DNA of 33,929 nt from a virus. Where the stretch lies: positions 1 to 33,929 of the IMG/VR virus record IMGVR_UViG_3300028595_000040, one strand, 5' to 3'. A program made the translations under genes and the position numbers. The first letter of the stretch is position 1. Each line of letters opens with the position of its first letter. Positions 1 through 6,540 of the stretch are shown here, piece by piece. The notes below the pieces were generated by a model. The model searched no databases, had not been told where the DNA came from, and saw only the letters and a program-made list of their open reading frames with translations.

Positions 1-692
1 GAAGCATCCGACCCCTCGGTGTAGGAGACGAGGTCGATCGTCGCCCCGCCGACGACGATCGCCTTGACGCCGTGGACCTGGCTATTGATGTCGTTCGCGA
101 CGGCTTCGACGGTCGCGTGCGCTGCGCCGTAGCTCACGGTCTGGGTGTCGGGGTCGGTGTCGGTGACGACGTCGAACCCGTGGCCGCTCGTGACGGGCAG
201 GCTGACCGCGCCGCCCGTGACCGATGCCGCGTTCCCCGTGAACGTCGCCGTTTCCGGCCCGCCGAGATCTTCGTCCACGTGGACGTCGAGCGTCTGACCC
301 GAGTCGAGGTTGAACGTCTCCTGCTGCGCGCTCGTCACCGAGCCCGCAGCGGCGGTCGCGTCCGTCCCCTGCAACATGACTTCAGCCGCGTCGCTCGTCT
401 TCGTCGCGGCATCGGTGATGTCGGTGTAGTGAACGGTGCGAACGACATACACGTAAGCGCCGGGGTCCTGACGGTAGATGCCGCGAACCGCCATCGGTAG
501 CTCGCCGTCCGTCGTGAACCCGCCGAAGATTCGAACGTACTCATCCCAGGACGTGATCAGCGTTGCGACGCCGACCGGTCCGCGCTCTGCGACGCCGACG
601 ACCGCGATCACCGCCGTGGAGACGGCTGGGATCGATCGGAGCTGGGGCTCCTCCTCGATGATGGCCGTCTTCGATGCGAGAAGCTCTGCCAT
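1..692 (-). CDS. Contractile tail sheath protein, N-terminal part (runs off the left edge)
   Basis: Sheath subunits polymerise around the tail tube and contract at injection, so this gene marks a myovirus-type tail. Reading leftward from ATG at 692, 230 codons are open to the window edge; the C-terminus is missing. The N-terminus has sheath-family features: a Glu-rich stretch followed by RSIPAVSTAVIAVVGVAERG (residues about 19-38), then a 'TSWDEYVRIFGG' segment (about 47-58) and 'YVYVVRTV' (about 79-86), which match the usual 'RGP...tSw.eF...FG...vvRv' layout. A GGAGG lies 6 nt before the ATG. The part after about residue 95 is Thr/Asp-rich and could be an inserted surface domain. The gene follows neck and tail-completion genes, the usual order. 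The family call rests on motif recognition. Confidence 0.82.
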   Translation of the reverse strand, partial: MAELLASKTAIIEEEPQLRSIPAVSTAVIAVVGVAERGPVGVATLITSWDEYVRIFGGFTTDGELPMAVRGIYRQDPGAYVYVVRTVHYTDITDAATKTSDAAEVMLQGTDATAAAGSVTSAQQETFNLDSGQTLDVHVDEDLGGPETATFTGNAASVTGGAVSLPVTSGHGFDVVTDTDPDTQTVSYGAAHATVEAVANDINSQVHGVKAIVVGGATIDLVSYTEGSDA

Positions 693-753
693 GTTGTTCC
701 TCCGATGCTGCGGCGCCGCGCGCCCTTGGTCTCGTCTTCCGAACCGACCTGGC

Positions 754-1113
754 CTAGCTCCTCACCCTGATCCAACCCGCGTCGAGCGCCGCCTTCACCT
801 CGGGACAGGCGAGCGCCGCCTTCGGGATGGCCGTTCGCTTGCGGTAACGGACGGTAAGGGTGGGGTTCATGCGCTTCATCCTGCGCTGGATTCTTCGTGT
901 CTTCCCGCCTTCGATCTGGCTGTAGACAGAGAACGCGATCTCCTGCTCGGTACACGAGCACGAACCCATCTTGGCACAGTAGATCTCGTGAGGCAGATTG
1001 AAGGTCTGCATTCGAGGCTCGCGGCCTTCGACGATGACGCGGTGCTGGTCTGCGGGCACCTCGACGGCAGGCGCCACGCGCTCACGCTTCGCGCTCGACT
1101 TCTTCCTCGCCAT
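754..1113 (-). CDS. Hypothetical 119-residue protein between neck and sheath genes
   Basis: I do not recognise a family. The protein is basic, begins MARKKSSAKRERV, has a 'CSCTEQE' Cys pair near residues 52-54 and another Cys near residue 103, and carries an Arg/Lys-rich middle (RRIQRRMKRM). A GAGGAGG sits 8 nt before the ATG, and the gene starts 3 nt after the stop of the preceding neck-type gene, so it is translated from the same message. Its place between the IPT/TIG neck protein and the sheath would suit a small tail terminator or connector, but that is inference from position only. No membrane segment or signal peptide is visible. Confidence 0.7.
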   Translation of the reverse strand: MARKKSSAKRERVAPAVEVPADQHRVIVEGREPRMQTFNLPHEIYCAKMGSCSCTEQEIAFSVYSQIEGGKTRRIQRRMKRMNPTLTVRYRKRTAIPKAALACPEVKAALDAGWIRVRS

Positions 1114-1116
1114 TTT

Positions 1117-2073
1117 TCAGACCTCCTCATGGGTGATGTCGACATCGGCTGGATCGTCGAGCACCCTGCCCCACTCTACCTGCGTGCCCTCGTCAGCGTC
1201 AATCGGCACGCCACGGATCAGGAACGTCGCCGTGAACGAGTACACGTCGTCGTTATTCGCGCCGCCAGACCTCGCCGGGCCGTTCGTCAAGAACATCTCG
1301 TACTCGACCATGCCCGCCGTTGGGTCTGTCGTGTCCCTGTCGACCTCGAGCCGCGGGTTGCGGCGAAAGAAGGTCAGAAACTCCTGGATCAGGTGGGACG
1401 ACTCGCCGATGCCGCGAGCAAACAACGTCGCCTGGAACGAGAGAATGTTGACGCGCGGCACGCGTTTCTTCTCGTACTCGAACCCGACGAGGTCCCGCGT
1501 CTCTTCGCGCTCGCTCGTGCGGTAGTACTTGTCTTCGGTAATGTCGGGACCGAACAGCGCGATGCCGGGGATCTTCGCGATCTCCACGATGTCGAGCACG
1601 TCCGACGTGTCGCCGTCAAAGTCGATCTGGGTCGCGTAAGCAATGTTGTCCAACACCTGTCGCCGCATCTCGCGATCGAGCGTGCGAAGGACGTGGCGCA
1701 GTGGGCCATCGTCAGCACGGGCCAGGTTCGGTCGTGCATAGGTGAACGCGTCGACGAACGTGTCCTCCTCGGGTCCGGTCAGGTTGCGGATCGTGACGTC
1801 GACCGACAGGCCGGGAGACGCGGACAACAACGACGGCTCGCCGCGATAGGCCGGCACAAGACAGGTGATCAACGAATCGTTCCAGACCTTGACCTCGTCA
1901 GCGAGCCGACCGTCAATCTCGACCTCGACGGTTTCCGGTGCAGAGCCGCCGACGTAACCTGTTGCCAGTGGCGGCGGCGGGAGCTCGAACCCGGATCCCT
2001 CGATTCTCACGAGGAACCTGCCACCGGGGTGTCCGGAGGACGGGGTGATGCTCGTCAAGGTTGGTGTCGCCAT
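1117..2073 (-). CDS. Neck/tail-associated structural protein with N-terminal IPT/TIG-like domain
   Basis: This is a 318-residue protein. Residues 1 to about 112 look like an IPT/TIG immunoglobulin-like fold: 'TPTLTSITPSSGHPGGRF', then 'IEGSGFE', a 'VKVWNDSLITCLVP' strand pair and a final 'VDVTIRN' strand. The rest (about 115-318) is unrecognised alpha/beta sequence, probably the structural core. The start at 2073 was chosen because the TIG domain begins there with MATPTL; longer upstream reading lacks sense and would run into the preceding gene. There is no clear Shine-Dalgarno, but CTGACT-N17-TACGCT lies in the 44-nt gap upstream and could be a weak promoter. Position between tail completion and sheath suggests a neck or tail terminator role, which is inferred. 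Confidence 0.75.
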   Translation of the reverse strand: MATPTLTSITPSSGHPGGRFLVRIEGSGFELPPPPLATGYVGGSAPETVEVEIDGRLADEVKVWNDSLITCLVPAYRGEPSLLSASPGLSVDVTIRNLTGPEEDTFVDAFTYARPNLARADDGPLRHVLRTLDREMRRQVLDNIAYATQIDFDGDTSDVLDIVEIAKIPGIALFGPDITEDKYYRTSEREETRDLVGFEYEKKRVPRVNILSFQATLFARGIGESSHLIQEFLTFFRRNPRLEVDRDTTDPTAGMVEYEMFLTNGPARSGGANNDDVYSFTATFLIRGVPIDADEGTQVEWGRVLDDPADVDITHEEV

Positions 2074-2117
2074 CGGTTCGCCGGTAGCGTACCACGCCGA
2101 GGCTGACGAGTCAGTTT

Positions 2118-2744
2118 TCAGACGCCGGGGAAGCCGATGTTGCGCAACGTGTCGCTCATGACATTCGACGCCACGTTGTCCTTCTCCTGGTCCCAGATCG
2201 GGACGATCCACGGTCGCGCAGGAATGCGCGTTACGAATGCGATCGTGTTCTCCCGCAACGGACGCATCCTGCCGCCCTGCGCCCTCACATGCCCGACCAT
2301 GATGTGGTTCCACCACCACCTCATGACCGGAGTTACCGGGATATAAATCGGCCCCGCGCCGAACTCGTGGATGGCGCCGATGTTCGCCATCGTCAGCTTG
2401 CCGTCCTTGCGCCTCCGCGTCGCCGTGCGATGGATGCCGACGAAGACCGTGTCCTCGTCCTCTTCAACGACCGAGTGTGAGTTGCGAAGATCGCCCGAGT
2501 CCATGAGGGGTCGGCGGTCGCCCTTGCCCTGCGCTCGCGAGAGGATCTGGGTGAACGTCGACAACGCCTTCCACTTCTTGCCTGGGGGGCCGCCTGCGTT
2601 GAACGAACGCACCATGATGCCGCGGAGCCGGTGTGCCTCTTTCAACGCGGCGCGTTTCTTCGCCGCGTGCCACCGCTGCACCGTGCCGAGACGGGAAAGC
2701 ATCCGACCGACCCCGCGCCAATCGCCTGTCATCCCAGACGCCAT
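2118..2744 (-). CDS. Tail completion / virion morphogenesis protein (Mu gpG or HK97 gp10-like)
   Basis: The 208-residue protein has the hallmarks of the phage virion morphogenesis family, which joins tail to head or finishes the tail end. It has a basic alpha-helical start (about 20-45), the 'FNAGGPPGKKWKALSTFT' segment (about 48-65), the very typical 'RPLMDSGDLRNSHSV' (about 78-92), then 'VFVGIHRTATRRR' and 'NIGAIHEFGAG' (about 121-131), and near the end 'IPARPWIVP'. In the family these correspond to the 'L..tG.L..S' strand and the 'a.iHe.G......iPaRpfl' region. The ATG at 2744 overlaps the stop of the upstream gene (TGATG), so translation is coupled. The neighbours are connector and neck genes, which fits. 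Confidence 0.8.
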   Translation of the reverse strand: MASGMTGDWRGVGRMLSRLGTVQRWHAAKKRAALKEAHRLRGIMVRSFNAGGPPGKKWKALSTFTQILSRAQGKGDRRPLMDSGDLRNSHSVVEEDEDTVFVGIHRTATRRRKDGKLTMANIGAIHEFGAGPIYIPVTPVMRWWWNHIMVGHVRAQGGRMRPLRENTIAFVTRIPARPWIVPIWDQEKDNVASNVMSDTLRNIGFPGV

Positions 2745-3244
2745 CAGGTGACCGCGCTCCGTTCCTCACAGGTCACGCGCAGAATGTTCCGCTTCGGCCG
2801 CGCCATCGAAATGCCCCAGCCCGAAGGGTCGGCCCTGGTGACATACAGACCGGGCGGCGTGCGAATCGTCTGCACCACGCCCTCGGTCATGTAGTCGCGA
2901 ATCGACACGAGGCGATCGCCGACATGGATCAACGCATCGCCGGTCGTGTCGTCGACGAGCGAGAGCAGCTCGAGGTCGCGAAAGTGGAAGTACATCACGA
3001 GGCTTGTCTGTGGGTTGTTGCCGAGGTCGTGACCTCGCAGCGCCTCCCAAGTTCGGCTCCCGATCTGGCAGGGGACAATGACAGCCGCGTGCTCTTGCCG
3101 TTGCGGCTCGCCGATGCCGTCGCCGTCCGTGTCGACCATGACGACCTCGCGGAAGTCGTCGTCGTAGTAGTTGCCAGACCGTGTCGACGTGGTATCGAGA
3201 CGGACGATCTCCGCCTTGAACTTCTGGATGAGCCGACCGCGCAT
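2744..3244 (-). CDS. Putative head-tail closure/joining protein
   Basis: The 166-residue beta-rich protein is encoded between the gp6-like connector and the tail-completion protein, which is where head-closure proteins of the SPP1 gp16/HK97 gp7 type normally lie. I do not see a diagnostic motif, so the role is inferred from position and size. The sequence has an Asp-rich loop 'VDTDGDGIGEP' (about 37-47) that resembles a calcium-binding loop. The start is either ATG at 3244 (TGATG overlap with the upstream stop) or GTG one codon earlier at 3247 (GTGA overlap). Both give the same protein apart from one residue. Confidence 0.66.
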   Translation of the reverse strand: MRGRLIQKFKAEIVRLDTTSTRSGNYYDDDFREVVMVDTDGDGIGEPQRQEHAAVIVPCQIGSRTWEALRGHDLGNNPQTSLVMYFHFRDLELLSLVDDTTGDALIHVGDRLVSIRDYMTEGVVQTIRTPPGLYVTRADPSGWGISMARPKRNILRVTCEERSAVT

Positions 3245-4281
3245 CACACGACCCCGATACTCGCGGGCGCTCGGAAGAGGTTGATGATGCCATCGATCTC
3301 AGGGTCGCCCGTGACATAGCCTTGCATCCCGAGCCTATCGAGCGAAGTCATCTTGTACGACTGATCGGCCGTCTTCTCCGATTCAAGACGCCAGAGGTCA
3401 CGCCACGACGCGCGGTCGTCGGGATTCGCGAGCGTCGACAGCTCGCGCACCGTGAGCAGCTTGCAAAGGTGCTCGATGAGCGGCGGCGTCACGCCCTCCG
3501 ACGTCGGAACCTGAGACCCGTCGCTCGTCTCGCCAGGCGTCTCGCCCGCGGCGAGTTCGGTGTACCCGAATCGACCGACGACCTCGATCGTCTGCGAACC
3601 GACGAGGAACACACCGTCGATCCGGCCCGGGTACTCGTAGCCCGTCACCCCCTCGAACTCGATGCGCGGTGCGTCCCGATCGTCGGGGTCTGTGAGTCCC
3701 TCGGTCAGGTGGCGGTTGAACACGAGCACGTCCGAAACGTCGATGGCGTCTCGTGTCATCGCAGAGCCGCGACCCGTGACGATGTTGACTTCGCTGAGCG
3801 AGATGATCGGGTGGTTCAGAAAGCAGACGCGCGTGTTCCGCGCTTTGACCCGGAACGTCCTGCTGCGCGCCTCGAACCAACGACCCGTCGCGGTCTCAAT
3901 GAACCTCGACGCGACCTCGATCGCCGCGTTCACCCTCGCGTCAGAAAAGACCGTGCTGGCGATGCCCTCATCTCGAATGTCTTGGATCGTGCAGTAGACG
4001 CCAACGCGCCCCGTGCCCTGCAACGGCTCCGACGCCGTGCCCTCGTTGCTCGTCGACGAGTTGAAGAACGCGAACTTGTACCAGTAGTCAGGGTCGCCTG
4101 CCGAGTCGATGTACTCATAGAGCGTCGTACCCGCGACGAGGTCGACGCGCGTACCGGGTACAGTGATTTCGGCGTAGACACCTTCCTTGCCCGTCGTGCT
4201 GCGGTAGACCTTGATCTGGTCGAACTCGAGCATGACGTTGTCGAGGTGGTCGACGACGATCTTGAGCTTGATGGCTGCCAC
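3244..4281 (-). CDS. Head-tail connector (gp6-like) with N-terminal fibronectin-III-like domain
   Basis: This is a 345-residue protein. Residues about 1-90 resemble an FN3-like beta sandwich: 'IKVYRSTTGKEGVY', then 'YEYIDSAGDPDYWYKFAFFN' and 'SEPLQG'. From about residue 95 the pattern is that of phage gp6-like connectors, with 'IQDIRDEG' and 'DARVNAAIEVASRFIETATGRWFEAR' cut across helices, then 'FLNHPIISLSEVNI' and a C-terminal helix ending in 'WRLESEKTADQSYKM'. Such adaptors form a ring under the portal. The usual family length is about 100-200 residues, so the extra N-terminal domain is an addition, perhaps exposed at the neck. The start is GTG at 4281 with GGAGG 6 nt upstream. It overlaps the next gene by a stop-start overlap. 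Confidence 0.78.
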   Translation of the reverse strand: MAAIKLKIVVDHLDNVMLEFDQIKVYRSTTGKEGVYAEITVPGTRVDLVAGTTLYEYIDSAGDPDYWYKFAFFNSSTSNEGTASEPLQGTGRVGVYCTIQDIRDEGIASTVFSDARVNAAIEVASRFIETATGRWFEARSRTFRVKARNTRVCFLNHPIISLSEVNIVTGRGSAMTRDAIDVSDVLVFNRHLTEGLTDPDDRDAPRIEFEGVTGYEYPGRIDGVFLVGSQTIEVVGRFGYTELAAGETPGETSDGSQVPTSEGVTPPLIEHLCKLLTVRELSTLANPDDRASWRDLWRLESEKTADQSYKMTSLDRLGMQGYVTGDPEIDGIINLFRAPASIGVV

Positions 4282-4282
4282 G

Positions 4283-4732
4283 CTAGACCTCCTCTGCCGA
4301 GATCGGCCTCGGGACCAAGTCTAGGGCCGCGCCGCCGCTGGGCACAAGGTCGAGGGCGACATGGCCGATCGGTGTTTCGCCGTCTGCGCTGAGATTCTCC
4401 GAGCCGAGACCATCGGGGACGAGGTCGAGTGCGGCGCCGTTTTCGGGGACGAGGTCGAGAGCCCAAAGACCGCGAGGTGGGACGGGGTACGACGACGCGG
4501 ACGATGGTGTCGTCCAGTACCAAACGTGGACGACGTCGCCCGCGATCGGAGCCTTGCGGAGCCGGAACGTGTTCCCGCCCGTTTCTGTCGGCCCGTCGTC
4601 AGCGTCGCGGTCGATCAGTTGTCCGTTGAGGTACGCCCAGAGCGAGCCGGGAATGTAGGCTGACGGCGTTGTGAAGTCGACGTTGACGCCGTCGATGTCC
4701 CCGCCCGCCTTGGCCTGCACTGGGTCGGTCAT
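4283..4732 (-). CDS. Small structural/adhesin-like protein with four ALDLVP repeats
   Basis: This is a 149-residue protein. Residues about 10-75 form a beta domain ('VNVDFTTPSAYIPGSLWAYL', 'NGQLIDRDADDGPTETGG', 'KAPIAGDVVHVWYW') that is clearly related to the whole of the neighbouring 79-residue protein and more loosely to the C-terminus of the 497-residue protein at 10452-11945. The C-terminal half is unusual: the hexapeptide ALDLVP occurs four times (about residues 90-95, 100-105, 125-130 and 135-140), in two closely spaced pairs. The start ATG overlaps the upstream stop (ATGA). It sits immediately before the connector gene. The function is unknown, but a virion part is likely. Confidence 0.72.
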   Translation of the reverse strand: MTDPVQAKAGGDIDGVNVDFTTPSAYIPGSLWAYLNGQLIDRDADDGPTETGGNTFRLRKAPIAGDVVHVWYWTTPSSASSYPVPPRGLWALDLVPENGAALDLVPDGLGSENLSADGETPIGHVALDLVPSGGAALDLVPRPISAEEV

Positions 4733-4968
4733 GCCTCAGTGTACCGCACCAAAACGACATCACCAGGGCGAGGGGCGACCTTCATTTCGAACGCGCCTGT
4801 GGCTGGCGACGTTTCGACCCAGCCATCGTCCGCGTCGGCGTCGTTCAGTATGCCGTTTGGAGACACCCAGAGCGTTCCTGGTTCATAGGGGGAAGAGACG
4901 GAGAAGGACACGTTGGCACCGTTGACGAACCCCGTCGCCCTCTCTCGCTGCTCGTCGCCGCTCGCCAT
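4729..4968 (-). CDS. Small beta-domain structural protein, paralogue of its neighbour
   Basis: The 79-residue protein consists of a single beta domain: 'GANVSFSVSSPYEPGTLWV', 'PNGILNDADADDGWVET' and 'APRPGDVVLVRYTEA'. It aligns along its length with residues about 10-75 of the next protein, so the pair arose by duplication. The pattern (a strand ending in NG-x-L, then a loop, then aP-x-x-GDVV-x-x-x-Y) is common in phage fibre and baseplate-associated proteins. No Shine-Dalgarno is visible, and only 34 nt separate this start from the divergent plus-strand gene at 5003. GATACACT ends a few bases upstream of the ATG and could be a -10 element giving a nearly leaderless message. That is a suggestion only. 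Confidence 0.7.
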   Translation of the reverse strand: MASGDEQRERATGFVNGANVSFSVSSPYEPGTLWVSPNGILNDADADDGWVETSPATGAFEMKVAPRPGDVVLVRYTEA

Positions 4969-5002
4969 GCCGCAAGTGTATCCCCGGTGCTACCATCGAG
5001 CC

Positions 5003-5536
5003 ATGTCGAACTCTGTATACGTCATCGGACTCGGGACGAACGAAAAGCTAACCAGTCGCCTTATCCGCCAGGTGACCCAGTCGCCAGGATCGATCGAGGT
5101 GCCGCGCTGGTCTCACACCTGGCTCGAATACTCGCACCCAGAACTCGGCGTCATGCGCGCGATACATGCGGACAGCGAAGGTGTGCGCGTTGAAAACGTC
5201 CTCGACGTGATCGCGCGATATCCCGAGCATCGGCGCATCGAGGTCCGCTGGGACCTGAAGCCCGGCCTGGTGCGAGCGATTGACGAGGTCGGTCGTCGGT
5301 ACGACTTCGACGGCGTCATCCTTCGCGGCCTAATTCTGTCCGTTCAGCGGTGGAGCGGTTGTGTCCTTTGGGTTCCAGAGGACGACCTGGACGAGTGGTT
5401 CTGCTCCGAGTTGGTGACGATGATCCTCGCCGAGTCTGCGTTCCCAGGTCACGAGCAAATGGTGCCGCACCTGACAACGCCGGACAAGGTCGAGTCCATC
5501 CTCGACGGTTCGAGGCATGTTCGAGATTTCGGCTAA
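5003..5536 (+). CDS. Permuted NlpC/P60 (YiiX-like) papain-fold protein, only plus-strand gene in the window
   Basis: This is a 177-residue protein. It shows the circularly permuted NlpC/P60 order: a His-bearing strand 'RWSHTWLEY' (His38), 'AIHADSEGVRVENVLDVI' (about 53-70), a 'YDFDG' motif (Tyr100-Asp101) and finally the Cys motif 'WFCSELV' (Cys134). In YiiX/YebB-type enzymes this order gives a Cys-His hydrolase acting on peptidoglycan peptides or acyl/amide bonds; the substrate here cannot be predicted. There is no signal peptide. The start ATG at 5003 begins the conserved part; longer readings run into the divergent gene. Its stop overlaps the stop of the opposing gene by 4 nt. Its reversed strand inside a late operon suggests an independently expressed accessory gene (moron) or a recent insertion. 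Confidence 0.8.
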   Translation: MSNSVYVIGLGTNEKLTSRLIRQVTQSPGSIEVPRWSHTWLEYSHPELGVMRAIHADSEGVRVENVLDVIARYPEHRRIEVRWDLKPGLVRAIDEVGRRYDFDGVILRGLILSVQRWSGCVLWVPEDDLDEWFCSELVTMILAESAFPGHEQMVPHLTTPDKVESILDGSRHVRDFG

Positions 5537-6540
5537 CCAGCCGTGGTGTGCTCGGTCACATAAAACGTGATGATCGCGTAGTCGCCCTTCATAGGCTCGT
5601 CGTAGTCGATCCGCAACCTCGCGCTCATTCCGAGGGCACTGACCAGCTCGGTGATCGCGGACACCTTGGCGTAGTCCCACTGCATCACGTTGACATCGTC
5701 GAGCAGACCGAACTCGTCGCCTCCGCACTTTTGGATCACGGGCAGCGCACCGTTCGCGCGAGCCACGAAGTCCATCAGGTTGTTGTATGTGATCTGGTTG
5801 ACGACCGTCTGCCCCACCAAGATTTCGAACAGCACGGGCGCGGTCATGATCGTGTTCACGCCGAACTGCAACTCGATGAGACGGATCACCGTTGACTTGC
5901 CTGGTGCCGGCGACATAGACCACGCCGACGATGTTGCCTTGCTGAAGTCGGCCGTGATCACGGCATCTGCCGGTACATCGCGATGGAAGACGACTTCGCC
6001 CTCCTCGTACCGCACGGCGAAATCCTGGTCCTGCTTCATGTACCCGACAGGCAACAACGGGGTATCCATGGTTGCCTCGATCCCGTCCTCGTAGACTCGA
6101 ACACGATACCCGTCGACATCGGGATGCTGTGCGCGCAACACCGACTCCTGCGACAGCTTCCCGTGCTCGGTGTCGATGACATTCTTGATGCCGAAGGAGA
6201 ACCGCGCCGGCACTATGCCGGGCTCGGTGAGGCGGATCAGCGTCTTCCCGGTGACGCGCTCGGAACCAGCGTGCCACGTCGTCTTGTCGGCGAGGTTCAA
6301 CGTGACGATCGTTCCCGGCATCGAATCGCCACCTGGCATCACGACCACATGGGTGTTGCCCTTACTGTCGAACGTCGGCTCGCCTCCCATGATTGACACG
6401 GTTGTTAGGGAGTCGAGGTTGACAGAGTGCGCGGAATCGTTTGGACACGTCGTCGGATCTGGTTCACCCTCCTCGAGTATCCACTTGACCCAATCGCCCT
6501 CGGTTTCGCACCAGAGCTTCTTTGTGATGTGTACGGTCAT
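5533..6540 (-). CDS. Predicted virion structural protein, 335 residues, unknown family
   Basis: I do not recognise the family. The N-terminus has a 'WCETEGDWVKWIL...CPNDSAH' segment: two Cys about 20 residues apart (Cys11 and Cys32), which could bind a metal. The middle is beta-rich with 'GYRVRVYEDGIEATMDTPLL' and a 'FAVRYEEGEVVFHRDVPADAVITADF' type strand pair resembling the surface domain in the small proteins at 4283-4968. The C-terminal third is mixed, ending in 'AIITFYVTEH'. ATGA coupling with the fibre-like protein upstream and a tail-to-tail stop overlap with the plus-strand gene fix its boundaries. A role with the fibre-like proteins is inferred from the overlap. Confidence 0.7.
   Translation of the reverse strand: MTVHITKKLWCETEGDWVKWILEEGEPDPTTCPNDSAHSVNLDSLTTVSIMGGEPTFDSKGNTHVVVMPGGDSMPGTIVTLNLADKTTWHAGSERVTGKTLIRLTEPGIVPARFSFGIKNVIDTEHGKLSQESVLRAQHPDVDGYRVRVYEDGIEATMDTPLLPVGYMKQDQDFAVRYEEGEVVFHRDVPADAVITADFSKATSSAWSMSPAPGKSTVIRLIELQFGVNTIMTAPVLFEILVGQTVVNQITYNNLMDFVARANGALPVIQKCGGDEFGLLDDVNVMQWDYAKVSAITELVSALGMSARLRIDYDEPMKGDYAIITFYVTEHTTAG

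Noticed and set aside
478-2106. 542-residue plus-strand open frame
   Set aside because: Antisense to sheath, neck and TIG-domain genes, which have recognisable families.
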